Source: Sporobacter sp963663605 (GTDB lineage Bacteria; Bacillota; Clostridia; Oscillospirales; Oscillospiraceae). Taken from it: a stretch of 64,000 bases of DNA. Positions 38,894 through 47,286 of the stretch are shown here, one piece after another (the stretch's first letter is position 1; each line of letters starts with the position of its first letter). The translations under genes and the position numbers were made by a program. The stretch covers positions 1,984,001-2,048,000 of the forward strand of contig CAXXVF010000002.1 of the NCBI GenBank assembly GCA_963663605.2, written 5' to 3'. The notes beneath the pieces were generated by a model that saw only the letters and a program-made list of their open reading frames with translations, searched no databases and was not told the origin of the DNA.

Positions 38894-40185
38894 GCCCGGA
38901 AACGATTGGCCTGTTGCTGATGCTAGCTTTCCTTGTTGTAATGTTGTTGGGTATGCCTATTTCTTTTTCTATGCTTTTAATAGGCTTTGTCGGTATGTGT
39001 ATATATACTTCGCCTCAAGTTGCTTTTGAAGCGGTTTCTCAGAATTTATTTAAAGAGTTTTCAAATTACAACTATATTGTGGTTCCTATGTATATATGGA
39101 TGGGTTACCTTGCATATGAATCAGGCATCGGCACTAAATTTTTCAATACGGCTAACAAATGGATGGGGCATCTGCCGGGCGGCATGGCTATGGCTACGCA
39201 AGGCGCCAGTGCTGTTTTTGGGGCAATCTGCGGATCGGTTTTAGCTGCAGCGGCCACAATTGGCTCCATCGCCATACCCGAAATGAAAAAATACAAGTAT
39301 AATATGAGACTGGCAACATCGAGTGTAGCTTGCGGAGGAATCCTGGGCGTTTTAATACCTCCGAGTACCGTCATAATGTTATACGGTATCGCAACGCAAA
39401 ATTCAATTAAAACTTTGTTTAAATGCTCCATAATTCCCGGAATAATTCTCTTGTGTCTTAATATACTCGTTATTTATATTTTAGTTAAACGCGATCCGAC
39501 CTTGGCGCCTAAAACTGAAAAATCAAGCTGGAAGGAAAGATTTAAATCTTTAACAGGCGGTCTTTGGCAAATAGTTGCTATTTTTATTTTTTCCCTTGGC
39601 GGATTGTTCGCCGGATGGTTTACCCCCACTGAGGCCGGCGCCGTTGGTGTATTCGGGGTCCTGCTGGTAACGCTGCTGTCAGGCAATTTGACATGGGGCG
39701 CTATCAAAAGATCTCTATATTCGACAGCCCGTTCCGTTGCAATGATCCTTCTATTAATTGCCGGGGCAATAATCTTTGGACGCTTCATGGCTCTTAGCAC
39801 CCTGCCCGCCTCTTTAGCCAGCACTGTCAGCACCTTACCATTACCGCCTTTTGTAATTATGGCAATAATATTATTAGTCTACCTGATTTTGGGTTGTTTT
39901 ATCGATATTCCCGCTTTAGTGTTACTTACCATTCCGGTTTCCTACCCTATAGTTGTAAATATTTTGGGATATAATCCCATATGGTTTGGCGTTATGATGC
40001 TGATGATACAAGGCATGGGCATTATTACACCTCCGGTAGGAATGAACGTTTATGTTATAAAAGATATAGCAAAAGACGTACCTCTTGAGGAAATTTTCAA
40101 AGGTATATGGCCATTTTTAATAGCAATTATTGTGTGTGTTGCAATACTGGTTGCATTCCCCCAGATCGTGACCTTCTTAGCCTAA
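38890..40185 (+). CDS. TRAP transporter large permease (DctM family)
   Basis: 431 aa, about twelve hydrophobic helices. Family blocks MAMATQGASAVFGAICGSVLAAAATIGSIAIPEM and PPVGMNVYV-type sequence are present in recognisable form. Catalyses Na+- or H+-driven uptake of the ligand captured by the DctP protein. Overlaps dctQ by four bases. The following genes are two cyclase-family hydrolases, so the imported compound is plausibly a cyclic or aromatic acid. Confidence 0.9.
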   Translation: MSPETIGLLLMLAFLVVMLLGMPISFSMLLIGFVGMCIYTSPQVAFEAVSQNLFKEFSNYNYIVVPMYIWMGYLAYESGIGTKFFNTANKWMGHLPGGMAMATQGASAVFGAICGSVLAAAATIGSIAIPEMKKYKYNMRLATSSVACGGILGVLIPPSTVIMLYGIATQNSIKTLFKCSIIPGIILLCLNILVIYILVKRDPTLAPKTEKSSWKERFKSLTGGLWQIVAIFIFSLGGLFAGWFTPTEAGAVGVFGVLLVTLLSGNLTWGAIKRSLYSTARSVAMILLLIAGAIIFGRFMALSTLPASLASTVSTLPLPPFVIMAIILLVYLILGCFIDIPALVLLTIPVSYPIVVNILGYNPIWFGVMMLMIQGMGIITPPVGMNVYVIKDIAKDVPLEEIFKGIWPFLIAIIVCVAILVAFPQIVTFLA

Positions 40186-40235
40186 TATAAAAATGAATTA
40201 TTTACTATTAACGAATTAAGAATAGGTGGTTTATA

Positions 40236-40925
40236 TTGAAAGAGATGTTAACAAACAGCGGTTCCACCAATTGGATAGATATCACATATGCGCTCAGCCC
40301 CAATATGCAGTACCTACCGACGGATAACATACCGCCGCACCTAGACTGGGTGATTGACCCCGCCATAGGCAGTGCGTGTTACATGTATCAATATTGTATA
40401 AACGGTCATAATGGTACCCATGTCGAGACCGCGCGCCATTTTGATCCGAACAAGACCAGTGTTGACAAGATGCCTCTAACCGCAATTATCGGTCCGGCAC
40501 GTGTAATTGAAATCAAAGACAGCGTGTCGATAAACCCGGAGGAGCTTGAATCTCATAATATTCAGCCGGGCGAGCGAATTCTTTTTAAAACCGTAAACTC
40601 TTCATATTATAAAATGGAGCATTTTGTCGATTATTATTGTTACCTCACGCTTGAAGCCGCACAATTTCTCGCAGAAAAAAAGGTATCAGTCGTAGGCTTC
40701 GATTATTTGGGTCTCGGTCCCTACAAAACTATTACCTTCGGCGAAAAGGAAATGAACCCCTTTGATAAGGTTCGCGCAACACTTCTTAACAGCGGCGTCT
40801 GGCTTCTGGGAGCTATTGATTTATACTCTGTCGAACCGGGGCAATATGAAATATTCTGCCTGCCCATAAAAATTCTGGACGGAGACTCCGCTCCCGCCCG
40901 TGCCGTCTTAAGACCGTTAAAATAG
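40236..40925 (+). CDS. Cyclase-family metal hydrolase (short form, 1)
   Basis: 229 aa, PF04199-type cyclase/amidohydrolase fold as in kynurenine formamidase. The metal motif is HNGTHVETARH, where the usual D of HxGTHxDxPxH is E and the Pro is Ala. TTG start with AGGTGG upstream. The family opens rings or hydrolyses amides without an acyl-enzyme. It is paralogous to the next gene (shared RILFKTVNSSYY-like and DSAPARAVLRP blocks) and distantly to 48140-49078. Substrate unknown; a cyclic 1,3-diketone is one possibility by analogy with dihydrophloroglucinol. Confidence 0.8.
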   Translation: MKEMLTNSGSTNWIDITYALSPNMQYLPTDNIPPHLDWVIDPAIGSACYMYQYCINGHNGTHVETARHFDPNKTSVDKMPLTAIIGPARVIEIKDSVSINPEELESHNIQPGERILFKTVNSSYYKMEHFVDYYCYLTLEAAQFLAEKKVSVVGFDYLGLGPYKTITFGEKEMNPFDKVRATLLNSGVWLLGAIDLYSVEPGQYEIFCLPIKILDGDSAPARAVLRPLK

Positions 40926-40967
40926 AATACTTAATTATTTAAATTAGATTGTTAGGTGGTATGAATA

Positions 40968-41660
40968 TTGACTACGGAAAAAACAATTGACATCAGTAAT
41001 ACTAAATCCGAATGGATCGACGTGACCTACCCTATTTTTAACGGCATGCATTTTAATCCGATGGATCCATTGGACCCCCGTGTCGATTGGGTTCGCCATC
41101 CGGATAAGCTCCACCATATGGATTATCTGATTCAGCTAACGATGAATCCTCACACCGGCTCACATATAGACGCTCCCCGCCATTTTTCCAAAGAAATGGT
41201 GCCCAAGCGGACCAGCATTGATGAGATACCGATGGATGTTGTTATTGGACCGGCCCGTGTTATCGAAATCGAAGATAAGACTGCAATCAGACGCGAAGAG
41301 CTTGAGCGCCATGATATCAAAACCGGCGAACGTCTTCTGTTCAAGACAATTAATTCTACATATTACAGATCCAAGGAAAAAACATGGTTTAATAATTTTG
41401 TCGCAATTGCTCCGGATGCTGCACTTTACCTGGTTGAGAAAAAAACCCTCATAGCCGGTATCGATTATATTGCCATAGCCGGTCCTGCTTTCGATGATAT
41501 CGTGTTTGGTCATGTTACCCTGTTCAACGGCGGTGTCTGGATTATGGAATCGCTCGACTTATACGACGTAAAGCCCGGTAACTACGAAATGATCTGTCTG
41601 CCTCTTAAAGTTCAGGACGGAGATGCTGCTCCCGCCCGTGTAATATTAAGGCCAATGTAA
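40968..41660 (+). CDS. Cyclase-family metal hydrolase (short form, 2)
   Basis: 230 aa. Metal motif HTGSHIDAPRH is canonical. Same C-terminal DAAPARVILRP as the preceding gene. TTG start with AGGTGG upstream; an ATG eight bases earlier is in another frame and closes quickly. Two adjacent paralogues, one with a changed metal motif, could be a catalytic/structural pair or act on two stereoisomers (inference). Confidence 0.8.
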   Translation: MTTEKTIDISNTKSEWIDVTYPIFNGMHFNPMDPLDPRVDWVRHPDKLHHMDYLIQLTMNPHTGSHIDAPRHFSKEMVPKRTSIDEIPMDVVIGPARVIEIEDKTAIRREELERHDIKTGERLLFKTINSTYYRSKEKTWFNNFVAIAPDAALYLVEKKTLIAGIDYIAIAGPAFDDIVFGHVTLFNGGVWIMESLDLYDVKPGNYEMICLPLKVQDGDAAPARVILRPM

Positions 41661-41747
41661 CCTGCCGAGTATATCTGCAGCCCGGTAATGATCAGCTTGT
41701 AGTTGAGAATTCTTGTCATCATGGACAAGCCAGCTGTAAATAATTAG

Positions 41748-41790
41748 CGTTCAAGGACAAACGGTTTATGCCGTTTTGCACCTTGAACGA
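41748..41790 (+). promoter_or_regulatory. Two-level stem-loop upstream of the DUF169 gene
   Basis: Outer stem cgttcaagg/ccttgaacg, inner stem aaacgg/ccgttt with a small loop. It ends about 24 bases before the start codon. Could be a terminator of the cyclase genes or a leader structure; there is no T-run. Confidence 0.45.
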
Positions 41791-41813
41791 CGTGAAAGGA
41801 ATAGATTATAAAG

Positions 41814-42587
41814 ATGAAAATGAGAGCATTAAAACAAGACCTGTCCATTTACAACAAATTCGGTTTTGAACGGCCGCCGATAGGCGTGAAATTTCTGCTG
41901 CACAAACCGGAAGGAATTGAGCAGATGAAAGGGACCGCCGGCTTATGTGAAATGTTCTGGAAAGCCCAGGAGAGCGGCAAGCCGTTTTATATAACCAAAG
42001 AAAACGAGGACTGCGCGGGCAAATTAGCTATGGGTTGGTCAGACCTGCCGCCTTTTGCGGAATACGGACAACTCGGCGAAAAACTTGACATTTTCCAGGA
42101 AGGGCGCGCCAACGGAAGATTATACGACCAATTTTACAGGTTTAAAGAAGGCCTTATGAATTATGTGGTCTTTGCTCCCCTGGATCAACTGACGTTTGAA
42201 CCTGACCTTCTGATCCTTACCGCCAAACCCAGCCAGGCGGAAGTTCTTGTCCGGGCCATATCCTATTCCAGCGGGGATATCGTCGAATCCAAATCAACGC
42301 CTGTACTAAACTGTTCCTGGCAGCTGGTTTATCCTTATAAGAGCGGGAAAATCAATTATCTCGTAACCGGCTTGGCCTTCGGCGCCAAATCAAGGGAGTG
42401 CTTCCCGGAAGGAATAATACTGGTATCCATTCCATACCAAAAAATTCCCGAAATAACCCAAAACCTTAATGAAATGAACTGGGTCCCCAAAGCTTATACC
42501 CTGGGACGGGAAAAGTATATTGAGTTTGACAAACAGGTTTTTGCTGAAATGGCGCAGGAGATGGAAGCAGATCCCCAATGTAATTGA
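41814..42587 (+). CDS. DUF169-family protein
   Basis: 257 aa. It begins with the family's PPIGVKFLLHKP-type segment and has LCEMFWKAQ and the EDCAGKLAMG cysteine block (C68 region) typical of DUF169. The family is widespread in anaerobes and archaea, and its biochemical role is unknown. The gene lies between the TRAP/cyclase genes and the glycyl radical enzyme, on the same strand, and is followed by its own terminator. Confidence 0.78.
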   Translation: MKMRALKQDLSIYNKFGFERPPIGVKFLLHKPEGIEQMKGTAGLCEMFWKAQESGKPFYITKENEDCAGKLAMGWSDLPPFAEYGQLGEKLDIFQEGRANGRLYDQFYRFKEGLMNYVVFAPLDQLTFEPDLLILTAKPSQAEVLVRAISYSSGDIVESKSTPVLNCSWQLVYPYKSGKINYLVTGLAFGAKSRECFPEGIILVSIPYQKIPEITQNLNEMNWVPKAYTLGREKYIEFDKQVFAEMAQEMEADPQCN

Positions 42588-42634
42588 TAAACTATGTTAA
42601 TATAGGAATAACCTGATTTTTTCATCAATACCAT

Positions 42635-42683
42635 AAAAAACGGCCGCAATCCCTTTATACAAGAGAGATCGCGGCCGTTTCTT
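42635..42683 (+). terminator. Terminator of the DUF169 gene
   Basis: aaaacggccgc pairs with gcggccgttt around about 20 bases, followed by cttgt. It begins about 50 bases beyond the stop. The remainder to 42841 is the promoter region of the glycyl radical enzyme gene. Confidence 0.65.
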
Positions 42684-42844
42684 GTCATAAACATATAGTG
42701 ATAGAGACCTAACAAACCATTGAAACAACAATGAATGGCTTGCACTTCAACTTCCATTTACAGTGCTAAAAAAAGTGTGATAACGCTTTATAGTGCAAAT
42801 GTGCTAATATTTTAATGGACCTATGATTTTAAGGGGGATTAGTG

Positions 42845-45379
42845 ATGATAACTAATAAACATAGTACTGCAGTTGATGCGCCACTTGCCATTGAGCCTTA
42901 TGACAAGGAGTGGGGCGTTGGTGTATCCGGCTTGGTTGAAAATCCGTCACCCTTTCCGCGTATCAATCGAATGTTGAAATGGGTCAAGCAGCTGGATTCA
43001 ACAGCCGATTCGCAACGCGCTGTCATCGTAACGGAATGTTTTGAGAAATACGCGATGTATCCGCAGAATATAAAATGGGCGCTGACGCTCAGCGAGGTGT
43101 TTCAGCGTGTCGATATCCATATTTGGCCGGATGAGCTGATTGTCGGGGAACTTGCAGCGCCGCCAAACGGGGCGCCGATTTATCCAGAGTTCTCTATAGA
43201 CTGGCTGGCTGATGAATTTACTTACCGCCCTATGGAAAACAGAACCAATGATCGCTACGTCATCGATGACAAGGTTAAAGACGACATATATAGAATTCAG
43301 CCTTATTGGAAAAACAAAACCGTCTCCGAGGCAATTATTGCCTCTTACACCGACGAAGAGTTCAAGGGATCGCATCTGGGAAAGGCTGTTCTTCTGGAAA
43401 GCCTGTTTATCTACGCCGGTGTTGGCCACGTCTGTGCTAATTACGAAAAGTTGTTCAAAGTTGGATTTGGCGGCTTGCGGAAAGAAATCGAAGCAAAACG
43501 AGCACAACTGGACACATCGCTCCCGGAGGATATAAAGAAGCAGGAGTTTTATACGGCTGAACTGATCATGCTGGACGGCGTTGAAGCTTTTATAACGCGC
43601 TATGGCAACCTGGGTGAGAAGATGGCAGCGGAAGAGATCGATTCGCTCAGAAAGACGGAGCTTGAGCGGATTGCCTCCAACTGCAAGCATGTATCTACAC
43701 AGCCACCCCGCGACTTTTGGGAAGCGATACAGCTCTGGCATATCGCAACAAATATGATTATTATTGAATCAAGCGGCCATTCTGTCACTTATGGGCGATT
43801 TGACCAGCTTTTTTACCCGTTTTACAAGTCTGATATCATAGAAGGCCGCTTAACCCGGGAATTTATGCAGGAACTCATCGAACACTCTTTTATAAAGATG
43901 CACCAGCTTCGAAAAATACGGGATACCGCCGCCATTACCTTTTCAAGCGGTACGTTTATGGGCGGTACTGCTCTGGATGTTGGCGGTGTTGACGAAGATG
44001 GCAACGACATTACCAATGATGTAAGCTATATGGTTCTTGATGCCCACGCCCACACCCGTATTCCAAACCCATGGATGGGCGTCCGCCTTCATGCCAATAC
44101 ACCGGAGGCATTTAAGATTAAGACCTATAACGTTATAAGAATCGGCACTGGAGAACCAAAGATATTTAACGACGGACCGATGATCGAATCCCTAATGAAT
44201 TATGGCAAACCGATTGAGGACGCGCGCAATTACGTCGGCATCGGATGTGTTGAGCCGTGCGTGCCGGGAAAAACATACGGAATGCATGACTCCGGCTCTA
44301 TTAATCTTACCAAAATCCTGACGCTGGCCATTAATGGCGGCAAATGTATCGACTGTAATTCCGCCTGCCCTCGGTACAGCATATGTTCCGGTGATGGGAA
44401 AACACTCTCCATTGATACAGGCAGTCTGGAAACCTTTAAATCTTTTGACGAAGTCATGGAATCCTATGACAAACAAATGAAATATTGGTGCGACATTCTT
44501 GTTACCTGCATCAACAAGATGGACACTGCACAGCAGCGGCTAAAACCCCTGCCATACCTGTCGCTTATCATGGACGATTGTATCGAAAAAGGCATGGATG
44601 TCTCGGCCGGCGGGGCGCATTACAATCATTCCGGTCCGCAAGGCGTCGGTATAGGTACCGCTGCCGACGGGCTATCCGTTATTAAACAGCTTGTCTTTGA
44701 TGAAAAACGAATCACGGGCAGTGAGTTCCTAAAAGCTTTGAGGGCAAACTGGAAAGGCTATGAGCCGCTTTACGCCCTTGTCAACAGCGATCGTATGCAT
44801 CACTACGGAAATGACGACGACTATGCTGATGATATTGCGAAGTTTGTTATGTCCACCTACTGCAAGCATATTGAGCACAGGCCTACTGCCCATGGCGGCG
44901 ATTTCATGCCGGGCGTGTTTTCGGTGACAAATAATGTTATGCATGGGTCGGTTGTCAGCGCAACACCGGACGGACGGAAAGCCGGAGAACCGGTATCTGA
45001 CTGCATAGGCCCGGCGCATACCCAATGCGCCTCACACGATCGCCGCGGGCCTACGGCAGTGGCGAAATCGGTCTCAAAGCTTGACCACGCGCGTATCGGC
45101 AACGGCATTATTCTCAACTGGAAATTTTCACCTACTGCTGTTTCAGGTGAATCCGGGCGGGACAATCTCATCGCTCTCATGGACATGTTTTTTGCGTATG
45201 AAGGTATGCAGAGCCAGTTCTCCATCGTTGGACGCGAGACAATGATGGCTGCACAGAAAAACCCTGAAAAATATAAAGATCTTGTCGTACGTATTGCCGG
45301 ATACAGCGCCTACTTCGTCGAACTAAGCCCGGAGCTGCAAAACGATCTTATTGGGCGCACTGAATTATCTTTTGACTAA
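42845..45379 (+). CDS. Glycyl radical enzyme with an extra four-cysteine loop
   Basis: 844-aa pyruvate-formate-lyase-like enzyme, oxygen-sensitive and cytoplasmic. The radical site is Gly819 in VRIAGYSA. The thiyl site is Cys468 in GIGCVEPC, with Glu470 as in dehydratases and decarboxylases of the GRE superfamily; a second Cys472 follows. The usual loop after the active site (NGxDPxTG type) is replaced by GKCIDCNSACPRYSICSG, giving C501, C504, C508 and C514 (bases 44345-44386), which could hold zinc or an iron-sulfur cluster. AAGGGGG lies before the start (GTG 42842 or ATG 42845). No activating enzyme is encoded nearby. The substrate cannot be assigned. Confidence 0.88.
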   Translation: MITNKHSTAVDAPLAIEPYDKEWGVGVSGLVENPSPFPRINRMLKWVKQLDSTADSQRAVIVTECFEKYAMYPQNIKWALTLSEVFQRVDIHIWPDELIVGELAAPPNGAPIYPEFSIDWLADEFTYRPMENRTNDRYVIDDKVKDDIYRIQPYWKNKTVSEAIIASYTDEEFKGSHLGKAVLLESLFIYAGVGHVCANYEKLFKVGFGGLRKEIEAKRAQLDTSLPEDIKKQEFYTAELIMLDGVEAFITRYGNLGEKMAAEEIDSLRKTELERIASNCKHVSTQPPRDFWEAIQLWHIATNMIIIESSGHSVTYGRFDQLFYPFYKSDIIEGRLTREFMQELIEHSFIKMHQLRKIRDTAAITFSSGTFMGGTALDVGGVDEDGNDITNDVSYMVLDAHAHTRIPNPWMGVRLHANTPEAFKIKTYNVIRIGTGEPKIFNDGPMIESLMNYGKPIEDARNYVGIGCVEPCVPGKTYGMHDSGSINLTKILTLAINGGKCIDCNSACPRYSICSGDGKTLSIDTGSLETFKSFDEVMESYDKQMKYWCDILVTCINKMDTAQQRLKPLPYLSLIMDDCIEKGMDVSAGGAHYNHSGPQGVGIGTAADGLSVIKQLVFDEKRITGSEFLKALRANWKGYEPLYALVNSDRMHHYGNDDDYADDIAKFVMSTYCKHIEHRPTAHGGDFMPGVFSVTNNVMHGSVVSATPDGRKAGEPVSDCIGPAHTQCASHDRRGPTAVAKSVSKLDHARIGNGIILNWKFSPTAVSGESGRDNLIALMDMFFAYEGMQSQFSIVGRETMMAAQKNPEKYKDLVVRIAGYSAYFVELSPELQNDLIGRTELSFD

Positions 45380-45409
45380 TTATCCAATACAGCGCCCCAT
45401 TGAAGAGTC

Positions 45410-46141
45410 AAAACCTCCGGCTAAGCCGGAGGCATGAATAGCCCTAGAAGGGCTTGGTGCTAGCGGTGCCCCTCAAGGGGCCCGAAAAGTTCGCCGACCG
45501 CATTGCTTTTTCGGGCCGCCCCTAAAGGGGCATTGTTTCACGCCTACGTATTCTTGCTACCCGTAAACGGGTCTGTGTATTCTTTCAGACTGATCTGATC
45601 CGCTATCTGGTCCTCTTGCAATTGGTTCTGGATGTAAGCTGCTATCGCTTTTTTATTTCTCCCCACGGTATCTACGTAATACCCTCGTGCCCAGAAATGC
45701 CTGTTTCCGTATTTATATTTCAAATTTGCATGTCTGTCGAATATCATCAGACTGCTCTTCCCTTTCAGAAACCCCATTATCTGCGAAACACTATACTTCG
45801 GCGGTATACTTATCAGCATATGTATATGGTCTTTGCAAGCATTTGCCTCTATTATCCCCACACCCTTTTGTTCACATAGCTTCCGTAAGATTATCCCTAT
45901 ATCCTGCTTTATCTTCCCGTATATCTCTTGCCTCCTATATTTTGGTGCGAACACAACATGGTATTGACATCTCCACGTCGTGTGCTCTAAACTACTCACA
46001 TCTACGGCTTTCATGAATTAACCTCCTTGTTTTTGTTTGTACGGTCGGCAAACCTGTACTACTCTAATTCTGGAGGTTTTTTCTTGTCTACTTTTGTCCT
46101 CGCTAGAAGCTTTTTTTCCCACCGGCAGAGCCGGTGGTTTA
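45410..46141 (-). mobile_element. IS200/IS605-type element carrying only tnpA (copy 2)
   Basis: Same plan as 7618-8330. Hairpin cctccggc-taa-gccggagg at one end (about 45414-45432), the same agccct-agaagggc motif next to it, and caccggc-aga-gccggtg at the other end. It lies 30-40 bases after the glycyl radical enzyme stop. Diverged from copy 1 in the hairpins, so the two are relatives rather than recent copies. Confidence 0.75.
45544..46014 (-). CDS. tnpA: IS200-family Y1 transposase TnpA (copy 2)
   Basis: 156 aa, full length. HUH motif HIHML, catalytic tyrosine in GYYVDTVGRNKKAI, end PFTGSKNT. AAGGAGG lies eight bases before the ATG. About four fifths identical to copy 1 by eye, with an N-terminus differing over the first ten residues. 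Apparently intact, so the element may be active. Confidence 0.92.
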   Translation of the reverse strand: MKAVDVSSLEHTTWRCQYHVVFAPKYRRQEIYGKIKQDIGIILRKLCEQKGVGIIEANACKDHIHMLISIPPKYSVSQIMGFLKGKSSLMIFDRHANLKYKYGNRHFWARGYYVDTVGRNKKAIAAYIQNQLQEDQIADQISLKEYTDPFTGSKNT

Positions 46142-46205
46142 CTTTGCTACAGGCAACAAAACGCCTATCCCGATACGCATTGTATCGGAATAGGCGTTTA
46201 GTTAT

Positions 46206-46262
46206 GATGGAGACGAAGAGGATCGAACTCTCGACCTTACGGAGGAAGCAGTACGCTCTCGC
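46206..46262 (-). pseudogene. tRNA 3'-half remnant
   Basis: The minus strand reads a T-arm and acceptor 3' strand (gtcgagagttcgatcctc, ttcgtctcca) preceded by gagagcgtactgcttcctcc. The matching 5' acceptor GGAGACG is missing and the anticodon stem does not pair. It looks like a decayed or truncated tRNA next to the IS element. Confidence 0.4.
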
Positions 46263-46637
46263 AAGCGGGCCGGTTTTAGCTCAATTCAAACTAGAATAAA
46301 TGGTTTGAAAGATGCTGGAAACGGCTTGTTTTCTTCGCTTTTGGCACTTGCCTCGTGAACTCACTCACGAAGAAGTGTCAGAAAACCTAAAGAATGCGAT
46401 TATGACGGTTGCCAGGTGAGCACATACCCTCATTTTTGATGCAGGATGTGAACCGCGCGCGGCGCGGCGCGGTGCGTTCGCTGGCAATACCGAGTACAAC
46501 ATGAGTATTGATTTGCCCCAGAACCTCTGTAGATAGCTCACTCGCTTCGTAAGTGTAAGGTTAACTTTTGCCGGGATATAATTGACCCAATTAAAATAAC
46601 GGCTAACATGATCGAAAAGCGATTGTGAACGAGCCCG
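46263..46637. other. Decayed intergenic sequence
   Basis: No gene recognised. It contains a very GC-rich self-complementary patch (accgcgcgc.../...gcgcggt near 46452-46473) and short repeats of the 'cactcacgaag' type. Probably debris of insertion events. Confidence 0.4.
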
Positions 46638-46814
46638 ATGCTAAGGATTGGGATGATACTCATGATACGGGAAAAGGCGCAATGCGGCAAAAGCGCCTAT
46701 TCCATAGAGAAAGCGCTGAACATATCCAAGAATACGGCTCGCAAGTACGTAGAGCGGCAAGGGGTACCGCCGATCAAACTCAAAACTGGACAGCTTCAAA
46801 CCGATGTTGCATAA
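46638..46814 (+). pseudogene. IS21-type transposase (IstA) N-terminal fragment
   Basis: A 58-codon frame begins MLRIGMILMIREKAQCGKS and continues AYSIEKALNISKNTARKYVE, the helix-turn-helix start of IstA, then QGVPP and a stop. The remaining roughly 400 residues and istB are absent. A remnant of an IS21-family element. Confidence 0.6.
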
Positions 46815-47096
46815 TCTGATGAGCAAGGGCGTCTTTAGCTGTGTCATAAACGCAGAATATTTTCCGCGGCGGTGCGCCGCAATGGTGACACCGCCGCCGA
46901 TATGGCAGCATATGAGATTCATTTCTTCGTATTTTCTCCATTTGGAGGTGGCACACCGGATACGATCTTCCTTCTAATTTTGTAGATATCCCTTACTTTG
47001 GCGCGAAAACTCATGAACGCCGTATACGCGCTCCACATCATCGAGCTCATCTACAGCCCGCAGATTGACACACAATATCTACCCGCCATACTCGTT
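46815..47096. other. Decayed sequence after the IS21 fragment
   Basis: No intact gene. A plus-strand frame at 46998-47258 has no ribosome binding site and overlaps a more protein-like minus-strand frame, so it is not called. Confidence 0.4.
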
Positions 47097-47285
47097 TTAC
47101 ATATTCAGCGCAATCTGCGGTCCGATCGTGTTGGGATGGCGAACTGTATAACCGGTCTGGAAATGCTCCAAAAGCAGTTCGTTGAGAGGATAGACGCCGA
47201 CTTTCAGCGAGACGAGGCCACCGCTCCGGACAGCGAAGACGTCGACACCCTTGAATGAAATACCGTTGTCACGTAAGGCCTGCCA
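47097..47285 (-). pseudogene. C-terminal fragment of an NTF2/SnoaL-like protein (tentative)
   Basis: Directly after the triacetate-lyase-like gene, the minus strand stays open for about 65 codons, reading NGISFKGVDVFAVRSG and ending IGPQIALNM. The FKGVDVFAVRSG segment resembles the last strands of NTF2/SnoaL-like proteins. There is no start codon, so this is a truncated gene end, probably cut by the adjacent decayed IS region. Confidence 0.3.
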
Positions 47286-47286
47286 G

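Noticed and set aside
46998..47258. 86-aa plus-strand frame
   Set aside because: No ribosome binding site; it is antisense to a more protein-like fragment and lies in a decayed region.
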